This document shows, in pieces, positions 47,537 through 54,928 of a DNA stretch of 64,000 bases; position 1 is the stretch's first letter, and each line of letters opens with the position of its first letter. Made by a program: the position numbers and the translations under genes. Below the pieces are notes generated by a model. It did not search any database. It was not told the DNA's origin and saw nothing but the letters and a program-made list of their open reading frames with translations. Source of the DNA: Pedococcus bigeumensis (GTDB lineage Bacteria; Actinomycetota; Actinomycetes; Actinomycetales; Dermatophilaceae); NCBI RefSeq assembly GCF_006438965.1, contig NZ_RCZM01000002.1, positions 620,001-684,000 of the forward strand. The letters are read 5' to 3'.

Positions 47537-48754
47537 GTGGCGAACCCCTCCCCGGACATCGATTTGAACAGCCGAAATGACCGTTCTTTTCAGCGCACGC
47601 TCCTGGACGCCGCGCCCGGCCCGATGCACCCTCGCGCGAGGGACACCTTGGTCGCGGCCATCGACGCCGGATGGGCCGATCCGCGACGCCTGCACAGCGA
47701 GGCGAGGACGGCCCGCCGGCTGCTGGACCAGGCCCGGGAGGTGCTCGCGACCGGCCTGCAGGTGCGCCCCTCCGAGGTCTCCTTCGCGCCGGACGGCCCG
47801 ACCGCGGTCCGCTGGGTGGTCGACGGCCTCCGGTATGCCGCCCGCCGCCGCGGAGCGCGCGTCGTCGCCTCCGCGGTCGAGCACTCCTCGGTGCTGGTGC
47901 CCGGGCGGCACGCTGCCGACTCCTCGGGGGAGTCGACGGCCTTTGCGACCGTCGCGGTGGACCGGACGGGCCGGGTCGACCTCGGGGCGTGGGCGCAGGC
48001 CGTGACCGGTCCCGGCACCGTCGGGGCAGCCCTCCAGCACGCCAACGGTGAGGTCGGGACGGTGCAGCCGCTCGAGGAGGCCTGGGCCGTCTGCCGGGCT
48101 GCCGGTGTGCCGCTCGGCGTGGACGCCCAGGCATCGCTGGGCCGGACCGTCTCCCCCACCTCCTACGACGTCCTCGCGGGTGACGCCCAGTCGTGGGGCG
48201 GACCCGGCGGCCTGGGGCTGGTCGTCCTCCCCGAGCGGACCAGGTGGCTGCTTCCGGGCGCGCCGGACCCGGACGCTGCGCTGAGCGGTCCGACCCGGCA
48301 CACGCCCTGGATCCCCCTGGCCCTCGCCGCGGCCGAGGCCTGGCAGCAGACCGAGGCGACCCGCGAGGCAGACGCGCTGGAGGCGTTCGCCCTCGTGGAC
48401 CGGATCCGCGCCGCAGCGGCCGCCGTCGCCGATGTCGAGGTCGTGGGCGACCCGGTCGACCGGCTCCCCCACGTCGTGACCTTCTCGGCCCTCTACGCCG
48501 ACGGTGAGGCCCTCGTCCGCGAGCTCGACCGCCGGGGCTTCGGGGTGGCCTCCGGCTCGGCCTGCACGGCCAGCACCCTCGAACCCAGCCACGTCCTCGC
48601 GGCCATGGGCGCCCTGACCCACGGCAACATCCGCGTCACCCTCCCCCTCGGGGCGGTGGCCCCCGACCGCGCGGCGCAGGTGGCGGCCTTCTGCTCGGTC
48701 ATCGCCGAGGTGGTGGCCTCGGTCCGGGCCGAGCTGGGCGCGCACCGGCTGTGA
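47537..48754 (+). CDS. Cysteine desulfurase-like (class V aminotransferase fold) protein lacking the PLP lysine
   Basis: A 405-residue NifS/IscS-like protein. Recognisable are AVEHSSVL, HANGEVGTVQPL, GVPLGVDAQASLG, and the flexible active-site loop ASGSACTAS with its cysteine near residue 340. However, where cysteine desulfurases have (S/T)(A/G)HK followed by GGP(K/S)G, this has DAQSWGGPGGLG: the His that stacks on PLP is Gln and the Schiff-base lysine is Ser. I find no lysine anywhere in the protein, so a covalent PLP aldimine is impossible. It could be a PLP-free sulfur acceptor or scaffold. Leaderless start; overlaps the TusA-like gene by 4 bp (GTGA). Confidence 0.85.
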   Translation: MANPSPDIDLNSRNDRSFQRTLLDAAPGPMHPRARDTLVAAIDAGWADPRRLHSEARTARRLLDQAREVLATGLQVRPSEVSFAPDGPTAVRWVVDGLRYAARRRGARVVASAVEHSSVLVPGRHAADSSGESTAFATVAVDRTGRVDLGAWAQAVTGPGTVGAALQHANGEVGTVQPLEEAWAVCRAAGVPLGVDAQASLGRTVSPTSYDVLAGDAQSWGGPGGLGLVVLPERTRWLLPGAPDPDAALSGPTRHTPWIPLALAAAEAWQQTEATREADALEAFALVDRIRAAAAAVADVEVVGDPVDRLPHVVTFSALYADGEALVRELDRRGFGVASGSACTASTLEPSHVLAAMGALTHGNIRVTLPLGAVAPDRAAQVAAFCSVIAEVVASVRAELGAHRL

Positions 48755-49014
48755 GCCCGACCTTCGAGGCAGGCGACGGCCAGTCCGCGCCCATCGTCGT
48801 CGACGCCCGCGGGCTGCGGTGCCCGCTCCCCGTCATCCGACTGGCCCAGACCGCCCGCGATGCCGCAGTGGGAGCCGTCATCGAGGTGTGGGCGACCGAC
48901 CCTGCGGCCAGGGCCGACATCCCGGCGTGGTGCCGGATGCGCGGCCAGGACTTCCTCGGTGAGGTGCCCGCGGACGGCGGGCACGCGGCATACCGGGTGC
49001 GCACTGTCGGCTGA
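48751..49014 (+). CDS. TusA/SirA-like sulfurtransferase
   Basis: An 87-residue sulfur-carrier protein. VVDARGLRCPLPVIRLAQTAR is the TusA core with the persulfide cysteine of the CPxP motif; a second Cys sits in IPAWCRMRGQ, as in many TusA proteins. TusA receives sulfane sulfur from a desulfurase and passes it on, for tRNA thiolation or cofactor synthesis. GTG 48751 overlaps the preceding stop by 4 bp (GTGA), so the NifS-like protein and this carrier are made together. No TusBCD or TusE is present. Confidence 0.9.
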   Translation: MSPTFEAGDGQSAPIVVDARGLRCPLPVIRLAQTARDAAVGAVIEVWATDPAARADIPAWCRMRGQDFLGEVPADGGHAAYRVRTVG

Positions 49015-49027
49015 GGCTCAGCCTCAG
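49011..49027. terminator. Hairpin containing both stop codons of convergent genes
   Basis: CTGAGGC (49011-49017), loop TCA, GCCTCAG (49021-49027). The left arm holds the TGA of the TusA-like gene and the right arm the complement of the aat stop, so one hairpin can serve both directions. Confidence 0.55.
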
Positions 49028-49713
49028 GAACCCGCGTCGAAGGTCGGGGGCGCCAGGTCGACGGCATCCTTGAGCAGGCTCAGGTAGTCCGGCCGCGACA
49101 CCGTCACCACGCCCAGGCTGCGCAGGTGGTCGGTGGCCCACTGCACGTCGATGAGCCGCCGCGGGTCGCCGTCGGCGAAGACGTAGGCCGCGGTGGCGAC
49201 CACGGCTGCCTTCGACGCGTCGGTCACCCGGTGGAACATCGACTCCCCGGCGAACAGCCCGCCCACGTTGATCCCGTACAACCCACCGACGAGCTCGCCG
49301 TCCTGCCACGTCTCGATGCTGTGCGCCCAGCCCAGCGCGTGCATCTCCGTGTAGGCGTCGGCGATCTCCTCGGTGATCCAGCGCCCGTCGCGGCTCGGGT
49401 CGGCGCAGGCGTCGACGACGTCGCGGAACGCCGTGTCGACCCGCATCTCGAAGCGCCGCAACGACTTCTGCAGCGAGCGGCTGGCATGCACCCGACCCGG
49501 CAGCAGCACGCCGCGCGGGTCCGGCGACCACCAGGCGAGCGGCCGGGCGCCGTGCTCGCCCAAGCCCATCGGGAAGACCCCGCTGCGGTAGGCCTCCACG
49601 AGGGTGCCGGCCCGCAGGTCGCCACCCACCGCGACCATGTCCTCGCCGTCATCGACCTCACTGACGTCGAACACCCACGTCGTCGGCAGGGGCTCGACCG
49701 GTTCGGTCACCAC
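49024..49713 (-). CDS. aat: Leucyl/phenylalanyl-tRNA--protein transferase
   Basis: A 229-residue Aat: WVFDVSEVDDGEDMVAVGGDL at the start, then AYRSGVFPMG, LAWWSPDPRGVL, DGRWITEEIADAY, GGLYGINVGGLFAGESMF and DVQWATDHLRSLGVV, all hallmark segments. It adds Leu or Phe from tRNA to proteins with N-terminal Lys or Arg, marking them for ClpS-ClpAP-type degradation. Start GTG 49713 or the adjacent GTG 49710. It is 18 bases downstream of the PfkB kinase gene on the same strand. Confidence 0.94.
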   Translation of the reverse strand: MVTEPVEPLPTTWVFDVSEVDDGEDMVAVGGDLRAGTLVEAYRSGVFPMGLGEHGARPLAWWSPDPRGVLLPGRVHASRSLQKSLRRFEMRVDTAFRDVVDACADPSRDGRWITEEIADAYTEMHALGWAHSIETWQDGELVGGLYGINVGGLFAGESMFHRVTDASKAAVVATAAYVFADGDPRRLIDVQWATDHLRSLGVVTVSRPDYLSLLKDAVDLAPPTFDAGS

Positions 49714-49731
49714 GGGGTGTGCGCCCGGTCC

Positions 49732-50718
49732 CTAGGGCGCGACGCAGGCGATGTGGGGTTCGATGGCGTCGGCCGATGCCTGGCCGTAGGCCTCCGCCAG
49801 ACGCTGCAGGAAGCTCGCCTTGCCGAGGGTGTACTCCTGCGTGCCGACCGTCTCGATGACGTAGGTCGCCAGCATGGATCCGAGCTCGGCGCTGTGCCGA
49901 AGGCCCAGGTCTGCCGCGAGGCCGGTGAGGAACCCCGCGCGGAACGCGTCGCCGACCCCGGTCGGGTCGGCGCGGCGGACCTCGCGGGCCACCGACACCT
50001 CGATGGGGTCCTCCCCCTTGCGCTCGATGGTGACGCCGTCCTTGCCCTTGGTGACCACCCGGGTGTTCACGCGGTCGGCGATCTCCGCGGCGCTCCACCC
50101 GGTCTTCTGCTCGGTCAGGGCGGCTTCGTACTCGTTGGTGAGCAGGAAGTCGGCGCCGTCGATGAGCTGGCGGATGGTCGCGCCGTCGGCGAAGGCCAGC
50201 TGCTGGCTCGGGTCCGCGGCGAACGGGATGCCGCGCGAGCGGCACTCGCGGGTGTGGCGCAGCATCGCCTCGGGGTCGTTGGCGCCGACGAGCACCAGGT
50301 CGAGACCGCCGACGCGCTCGGCGATCGGGCCGAGCTCGATGGCCCGCGCCTCACTCATCGCACCCGCGTAGAAGGTGGCGATCTGCGCCATGTCCTCGTC
50401 GGTCGTGCAGACGAAGCGAGCGGTGTGCTTGGACTCGGACGTGTGCACCGAGGCGCAGTCGACGCCGTGGCGCTCCAGCCAGCTCCGGTAGTCGCCGAAG
50501 TCCTCACCGACCGCCCCGACGAGGATCGGTCGCTGTCCGAGGTTGGCCATGCCGAACGCGATGTTGGCGGCCACCCCTCCCCGGCGGACCTCGAGGTCGT
50601 CCGCGAGGAACGACAGCGAGACCTTGTCGAGCTGCTCGACGACGAGGCTGTCGCGGAACCTGCCCTTGAAGGTCATCAGGTGGTCGGTGGCAATGGATCC
50701 CGTGATGGCTATCTGCAC
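49732..50718 (-). CDS. PfkB-family carbohydrate/nucleoside kinase
   Basis: A 328-residue ribokinase-fold enzyme: ITGSIATDHLM, RRGGVAANIAFGMANLG, GANDPEAMLRHTREC and the anion-hole/catalytic motif DPTGVGDAFRAGFL, where D is the base. The family includes ribokinase, fructokinase and adenosine kinase; the GRFRDSLV and LSFLADDLE segments resemble adenosine-kinase-like members of actinobacteria. The GTG start is supported by TAGGTT 7 bases upstream (leaderless). A PfkB gene in this position next to cta genes is common in actinobacteria. Confidence 0.92.
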   Translation of the reverse strand: MQIAITGSIATDHLMTFKGRFRDSLVVEQLDKVSLSFLADDLEVRRGGVAANIAFGMANLGQRPILVGAVGEDFGDYRSWLERHGVDCASVHTSESKHTARFVCTTDEDMAQIATFYAGAMSEARAIELGPIAERVGGLDLVLVGANDPEAMLRHTRECRSRGIPFAADPSQQLAFADGATIRQLIDGADFLLTNEYEAALTEQKTGWSAAEIADRVNTRVVTKGKDGVTIERKGEDPIEVSVAREVRRADPTGVGDAFRAGFLTGLAADLGLRHSAELGSMLATYVIETVGTQEYTLGKASFLQRLAEAYGQASADAIEPHIACVAP

Positions 50719-50725
50719 GGTGGAA

Positions 50726-50731
50726 AACCTA
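50726..50731 (-). promoter_or_regulatory. -10 element (TAGGTT), leaderless PfkB kinase gene
   Basis: Minus-strand TAGGTT, 7 bases before GTG 50718. Confidence 0.5.
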
Positions 50732-50803
50732 CCCCGTGGGCGCGACGTGCGGCATCGCAGGGAGTTACCTCCTGGTAGCGGCGTGTCCCCGACAGGTCCG
50801 GCC

Positions 50804-50809
50804 TAGCGT
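50804..50809 (+). promoter_or_regulatory. -10 element (TAGCGT), leaderless small gene
   Basis: TAGCGT lies 6 bases before ATG 50816, and is the main support for the small gene that follows. Confidence 0.5.
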
Positions 50810-50815
50810 GGGTGC

Positions 50816-51046
50816 ATGACCCCGCGCCGGATGGTCCCCGCAGCCCGCCACGCTGCCATTCCGGGGCCCTTCCCCGGGCCGCGTGACGCCCTCGACAGCG
50901 GCAGCGTCTCCGAGCTGGTCGAGGACGGCCGCGGCGTGCAGCTGACCGTCGCCCGGGCGCGTCCCTGGCCGGTCCAGCACCACGACATCGTCGTCCCGAC
51001 CGGCGCGCCCTCGCTGCTGGACGGTCTCGGGAGCTACGGCTCCTGA
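50816..51046 (+). CDS. Small hypothetical protein
   Basis: A 76-residue reading frame in the gap between divergent pfkB and the flavodoxin gene. It has an Arg-rich N-terminus, SELVEDGRGVQLTVARARPWPVQHHD and a C-terminal SLLDGLGSYGS. I recognise no family. The main arguments for it are a well-placed leaderless -10 (TAGCGT, 6 bases before ATG), normal codon use and a good fit to the gap. A short open frame by chance at this GC content remains possible. Confidence 0.5.
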   Translation: MTPRRMVPAARHAAIPGPFPGPRDALDSGSVSELVEDGRGVQLTVARARPWPVQHHDIVVPTGAPSLLDGLGSYGS

Positions 51047-51166
51047 GCCGCCTCGGCGCACGCCGCTCGTGCGGACCTGCCAGCTGGCCGCCTGCCGCCT
51101 GCCGTCTGCCGAATGACCGCCTCGTGACGCTTGCCGGGGACCGGCCGAGCGGGCACAGTCGGTCGC

Positions 51167-51892
51167 ATGAGTGATCCCGAGATCAGCGCCTTCGACTTCA
51201 GCGGCCTGCGCGCGACCTTCGTCAACTGCACGCTCAAGCGGTCGCCGGAGCCGAGCAACACCCAGGGCCTGGTCGACATCAGCGCCGCCATCATGCGCAA
51301 GCACGGGGTCGACGTCCAGGTGATCCGGGCGGTCGACCACGACATCGCCACCGGTGTCTACCTCGACATGACCGAGCACGGCTGGGAGCGCGACGAGTGG
51401 CCGACCCTGTTCGCGCGGATCATCGACTCCGACATCCTGGTCGTCGCCGGACCGATCTGGCTGGGCGACAACGCCAGCATCACCAAGCAGGTCATCGAGC
51501 GCCTCTACGCCGGGTCGTCGATGACGAACGCGTCGGGCCAGTACGTCTACTACGGCAAGGTCGGCGGAGCGATCATCACCGGCAACGAGGACGGCATCAA
51601 GCACTGCTCGTCCAACATCCTCTACAGCCTGCAGCACATCGGCTACGCCATCCCGCCTGCCGCCGACGCCGGGTGGATCGGTGAGGCCGGACCCGGCCCG
51701 TCCTACCTCGACCCGGGCAGCGGGGGCCCGGAGAACGAGTTCACCCAGCGCAACACCACGTTCATGACGTGGAACCTGATGCACCTGGCTGCCCTGCTCA
51801 AGGCCGCCGGCGGCTTCCCCGTCGGCGGCAACCAGCGCACCGAGTGGGATGCCGGCGCCCGGTTCGACTACCCCAACCCCGAGTACCGCTGA
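51167..51892 (+). CDS. Flavodoxin-family / NAD(P)H-dependent FMN reductase-like protein
   Basis: A 241-residue flavodoxin-like fold: ATFVNCTLKRSPEPSNTQGL matches the phosphate-binding first loop of the FMN reductase family, DILVVAGPIWLGDNASITKQVIERLY the second, and YYGKVGGAIITGNEDGIKHCSS the third. The long C-terminal part, with GGPENEFTQRNTTFMTWNLMHLA, is specific to this subgroup. Redox partner unknown. ATG 51167 is preceded by CACAGT at 7 bases, a weak leaderless -10. A 25-bp-stem terminator follows. Confidence 0.85.
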   Translation: MSDPEISAFDFSGLRATFVNCTLKRSPEPSNTQGLVDISAAIMRKHGVDVQVIRAVDHDIATGVYLDMTEHGWERDEWPTLFARIIDSDILVVAGPIWLGDNASITKQVIERLYAGSSMTNASGQYVYYGKVGGAIITGNEDGIKHCSSNILYSLQHIGYAIPPAADAGWIGEAGPGPSYLDPGSGGPENEFTQRNTTFMTWNLMHLAALLKAAGGFPVGGNQRTEWDAGARFDYPNPEYR

Positions 51893-51925
51893 CCGACGTC
51901 CCACGACGGAGGCGGGGCACGCCCC

Positions 51926-51977
51926 GGAACGCACGTGGCCGGCATACCCCGAGGGGTGTGCCGGCCACGTGCGTTCC
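51926..51977. terminator. 25-bp-stem hairpin between convergent genes
   Basis: Arms 51926-51950 and 51953-51977 are complementary over 25 bases with a single T-G pair and a 2-base tip. It lies 33 bases after the flavodoxin stop and 49 before the stop of the leftward erpA gene, and would terminate both. The left arm contains a CGGCATAC octamer. Confidence 0.75.
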
Positions 51978-52026
51978 CTGGGTGCGATGCCCAGGTCAGT
52001 CTTGGTCGATCAGCTGCCGTGCTTGC

Positions 52027-52419
52027 TCAGCTGAACGAGTCCCCGCAGGCGCACGAGCTGCCGGCGTTGGGGTTGTCGATCGTGAAGCCCTGCTTCTCGA
52101 TGGTGTCGGCGAAGTCGATGCTCGCGTCCACGAGGTACGGGGCGCTCATCCGGTCCACCACGACCTCGACACCGTCGAAGTCGCGCACGAGGTCACCGTC
52201 GAGGGTGCGCTCGTCGAAGTAGAGCTGGTAGATGAGGCCGGAGCAGCCACCGGGCTGGACTCCGACGCGCAGGCGCAGGTCGTCACGCCCCTCCTGCTCG
52301 AGCAGGGACTTGACCTTGGCAGCCGCAACATCGGAGAGGAGCACGCCGTGCGTGGTCTCGGCAGGCGCCGCGGTCGCGTCGGCGGTGGTCGCCGTAGCGG
52401 TCTGGTCCTGAACACTCAT
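52027..52419 (-). CDS. erpA: Iron-sulfur cluster insertion protein (IscA/ErpA family)
   Basis: A 130-residue A-type carrier: a disordered Ala/Thr N-terminus, then GVLLSDVAAAKVKSLLEQEG and the three cluster cysteines in GGCSGLIYQL and SSCACGDSF. It delivers Fe-S clusters to apoproteins. In this neighbourhood likely clients are NadA and the Rieske protein QcrA (inference). AAGGACTC precedes ATG 52419. It is convergent with the flavodoxin gene across a strong terminator. Confidence 0.9.
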   Translation of the reverse strand: MSVQDQTATATTADATAAPAETTHGVLLSDVAAAKVKSLLEQEGRDDLRLRVGVQPGGCSGLIYQLYFDERTLDGDLVRDFDGVEVVVDRMSAPYLVDASIDFADTIEKQGFTIDNPNAGSSCACGDSFS

Positions 52420-52514
52420 GGGATGAGTCCTTCATGTCGGTGGAGGTTGGCCACCAGTGCCAACCTGCGGTTCTCGCGAAATGTTCCCCGCGCACCTCCC
52501 ACTGTACGACCTGG

Positions 52515-53681
52515 TCAGCTCCGAGGGGACCAGGTGGCCGCCACCCGGGCAGCGCGCGCCGCCAGGGTGCCCACCGGATCGGACATCGCGGCCTCGACCT
52601 GGGCGGGCGTTTCGGCCACCGCATAGCTGCCCGACAGACCGAGCGTCATCGCCTCACGACGCCCCACGGTGGCCTGCCCGGCGATGACCACGCTGGGCGT
52701 CGCGGTCTCGAGGGCCAGCCCGGCCACGCCGGCCACGACCTTGCCCTGCAGGGACTGCCAGTCGAAGCAGCCCTCCCCCGTGACCACCAGGTCCGCCGCG
52801 CGGAGCAGCTCGCGCAACCCGACCGCCTCGAGCACCTCCGACACGCCGCTGACCCGGACGCCTCCGAGGAGGGCCAGGCCGTAGCCGAGACCACCCGCGG
52901 CACCTGCCCCGGGTGTCTTGTCGATCCGGCGAGCGGTACCGGTCAGCAGGTCGGTGTGCTCCGGAACCGTGCGACGGACCACCTCGACGAACCGCCCGAG
53001 CGCCCCCTCCAGAGCCTGGGCGACCTCTGGCGAGGCGCCCTTCTGTGGGCTGAACACGGCACTGGCGCCCTGCAGCCCCAGCAGCGGCGACTCCACATCG
53101 GTGGCAAGCACCAGCTCGACCCCGGCGAAGCGCTCGCGGGTCGTCGCGAGTCCCGGCAGGGCCGCGTCGGAGATGTCGGCCAGGGCCAGCCCACCCCGCG
53201 CGAGGTCCTTCGGTGCGCCGGCTCCCAGCGCCGCGAGCATCCCTGCGCCGGCGTCGTTGGTGGCGCTGCCACCGAGACCGACGACGATGCGGGTGGCCCC
53301 TTCGGCCAGGGCCGCCTCCACGAGCTGACCCACCCCCCAGGTGCTGGTGACGGCCGGGTTGCGCTCGTCGGCGGCGAGCAGGTGCAGCCCCGCTGCCTGC
53401 GCCGACTCGACGTATGCCGTGCGGTCGCCTTCCGCACCGACCACCAGCAGGGCGGCGGGCACGTCGCGACCGAGCGGGTCTGCCACGGTGACCGCGAGGG
53501 TCTGCGCGTCCGGGAGCGCTGAGGCGAGGACGTCGAGGAACCCCGGGCCGCCGTCCGAGAGCGGACGCAGGGTCAGCAGGTCGTGCGGCGCGCTGGCGGC
53601 CCACCCCTGGGCGATGGCCTGGGCGGCCTGCTGGGCGGTGAGGGTGCCGGTGAAGCAGTCCGGCGCGATGACGACGTGCAC
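52515..53681 (-). CDS. Glycerate kinase
   Basis: A 388-residue glycerate kinase of the GlxK/GarK type. APDCFTGTLTAQQAAQAIAQGW at the start, LSDGGPGFLDVL, VGLGGSATNDAGAGMLAALGA (nucleotide loop), KTPGAGAAGGLGYGL and VVTGEGCFDWQSLQGKVV are the family signatures. The family usually has PDSFKG at the start; here it is PDCFTG, so the lysine is a threonine. It phosphorylates D-glycerate in glyoxylate and serine breakdown. GTG 53681 has AAAGGATG about 8 bases upstream. Confidence 0.9.
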   Translation of the reverse strand: MHVVIAPDCFTGTLTAQQAAQAIAQGWAASAPHDLLTLRPLSDGGPGFLDVLASALPDAQTLAVTVADPLGRDVPAALLVVGAEGDRTAYVESAQAAGLHLLAADERNPAVTSTWGVGQLVEAALAEGATRIVVGLGGSATNDAGAGMLAALGAGAPKDLARGGLALADISDAALPGLATTRERFAGVELVLATDVESPLLGLQGASAVFSPQKGASPEVAQALEGALGRFVEVVRRTVPEHTDLLTGTARRIDKTPGAGAAGGLGYGLALLGGVRVSGVSEVLEAVGLRELLRAADLVVTGEGCFDWQSLQGKVVAGVAGLALETATPSVVIAGQATVGRREAMTLGLSGSYAVAETPAQVEAAMSDPVGTLAARAARVAATWSPRS

Positions 53682-53807
53682 GCGGTCATCCTTTCAGCCT
53701 TCGCGCCCGGCGCCACGGCGGGTTTCTTCCGTGCTCCTGAGCACGGGCGCGCCGGAATCCGCATCGCGGTGGAGGCCGCAGGGGCAAAACAGGTCCACAA
53801 TGGATGG

Positions 53808-54029
53808 ATGCGCCCCCGCCAGCCCGCCAAGAAGCCGCATCTGCCTAACAGCCCGTTCCGGGCCGCTCCGGTGCCCGACATCCCGGACTTCGCCGTGAAC
53901 GACCGCGTGACCCACGACCGGCACGGGCTCGGATCGGTCGTCCGGATCACCGGCGACCGGATCCACGTGAAGTTCGGTGAGAACACCGTCAGCGTGGCGA
54001 TGTCCAGCAGCAAGATCCACCCGCTCTAG
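53808..54029 (+). CDS. Small conserved protein with a KOW/CarD-like basic domain
   Basis: A 73-residue protein: an Arg/Pro-rich start (MRPRQPAKKPHLPN), then FAVNDRVTHDRHGLGSVVRITGDRIHVKFGENTVSVAMSSSKIHPL. The DRVTHDRHGLGSVV stretch resembles the small SH3-like barrels at the end of UvrD/PcrA and in CarD proteins, which contact nucleic acid or RNA polymerase. Function unknown. CACAAT at 6 bases before ATG 53808 may be a leaderless -10. It is divergent from glycerate kinase and convergent with the mycothiol-type gene. Confidence 0.72.
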   Translation: MRPRQPAKKPHLPNSPFRAAPVPDIPDFAVNDRVTHDRHGLGSVVRITGDRIHVKFGENTVSVAMSSSKIHPL

Positions 54030-54050
54030 ACCTACCCGCCCCACGGTCCG

Positions 54051-54830
54051 CTAGGGCACCAGAGCAGCAGCAAGGAGCCGACGGGCGGCAGCCTCGTCAC
54101 CGTCGGTCACGAGCACCGCTGAGTCCGCGCGGTGCCACAGCGCAAGGTAGAGGTGGGACGCCGGTCCCCTGACCCGGGCGACCGCCTCCTGCGCCACGCT
54201 GTCGATGACGCGAACCGCTCCGTCGACCACCCCTACGGTCCACGAGGCGTCGGTGTCCGTGCACGCGAAGGCGATCGGTTCCCCGGCCGGGACCACCTCC
54301 AGCGGCGGACGGTCCGCGTGCCGGACCAGGCTGCGCGGGGCCATCACCTCGAAGACCTCCGTGACGCCGTCGGCAGCCTGCTCCGTCGTCATTCCGGGGA
54401 TGCGGTCAACGAGCCCGGTCGTGGGCAGCAGACCGCCTGCCTGCAGCGCGTCGACGTGGTGGACCGTCGTCTCGTGGAGCTGGCGACGCCGCCAGAACCG
54501 GACGTCCTGGTGACCCGGCACGGCGGAGAAGCTCCACGACGGGTGGTCGGGCGACAGCTCGGCCAAGGTGCCCACGACCGTGTCGGCGGTTGCGGCATAC
54601 CAGTCGGGCAGCGGCTGCTCGCGGTCACGACGCGGGTAGGGATCGGGCGGTGCGCCGTGGCGTGCGCAGTGCGCCGCCCACAGGTGCACCCGGCCGAGGT
54701 GGTCGACGAGGTCGGTCACGCTCCAGCCCGGGCAGGCCGGGACCGGTGCGTGCGGGTCGGCACCTCGGACGGTGGCTCCCATCGCGGCGGTGGCCGTCCG
54801 CAGGGCTCTCACGAGGCTCTCGTCGTCCAT
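54051..54830 (-). CDS. Maleylpyruvate isomerase family (mycothiol-dependent, DinB-like) protein
   Basis: A 259-residue protein of the MDMPI/TIGR03083 type. The N-terminal DinB-like four-helix domain has PVPACPGWSVTDLVDHLGRVHLWAAH and later WRRRQLHETTVHHVDAL, which together hold the three metal-binding histidines (in HLGRVH and HETTVHH). A C-terminal SCP-like domain follows. Such enzymes use mycothiol, consistent with an actinobacterial host. ATG 54830 is preceded by TAGGGT at 7 bases (leaderless). It is divergent from nadA, 98 bases apart. Confidence 0.88.
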   Translation of the reverse strand: MDDESLVRALRTATAAMGATVRGADPHAPVPACPGWSVTDLVDHLGRVHLWAAHCARHGAPPDPYPRRDREQPLPDWYAATADTVVGTLAELSPDHPSWSFSAVPGHQDVRFWRRRQLHETTVHHVDALQAGGLLPTTGLVDRIPGMTTEQAADGVTEVFEVMAPRSLVRHADRPPLEVVPAGEPIAFACTDTDASWTVGVVDGAVRVIDSVAQEAVARVRGPASHLYLALWHRADSAVLVTDGDEAAARRLLAAALVP

Positions 54831-54837
54831 GGCCGCG

Positions 54838-54843
54838 ACCCTA
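54838..54843 (-). promoter_or_regulatory. -10 element (TAGGGT), leaderless MDMPI gene
   Basis: Minus-strand TAGGGT, 7 bases before ATG 54830. Confidence 0.55.
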
Positions 54844-54915
54844 GGGCACCGGACGGGGGCCAGGTCGGCCGTCGACGACCACTGGGCGCTGGCAGTGCTC
54901 CGGTTGCCCACGGCA

Positions 54916-54921
54916 TACGAT
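54916..54921 (+). promoter_or_regulatory. -10 element (TACGAT), leaderless nadA
   Basis: TACGAT lies 7 bases before GTG 54929 and overlaps a CGGCATAC octamer (54911-54918). Confidence 0.6.
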
Positions 54922-54928
54922 CGAGGAC

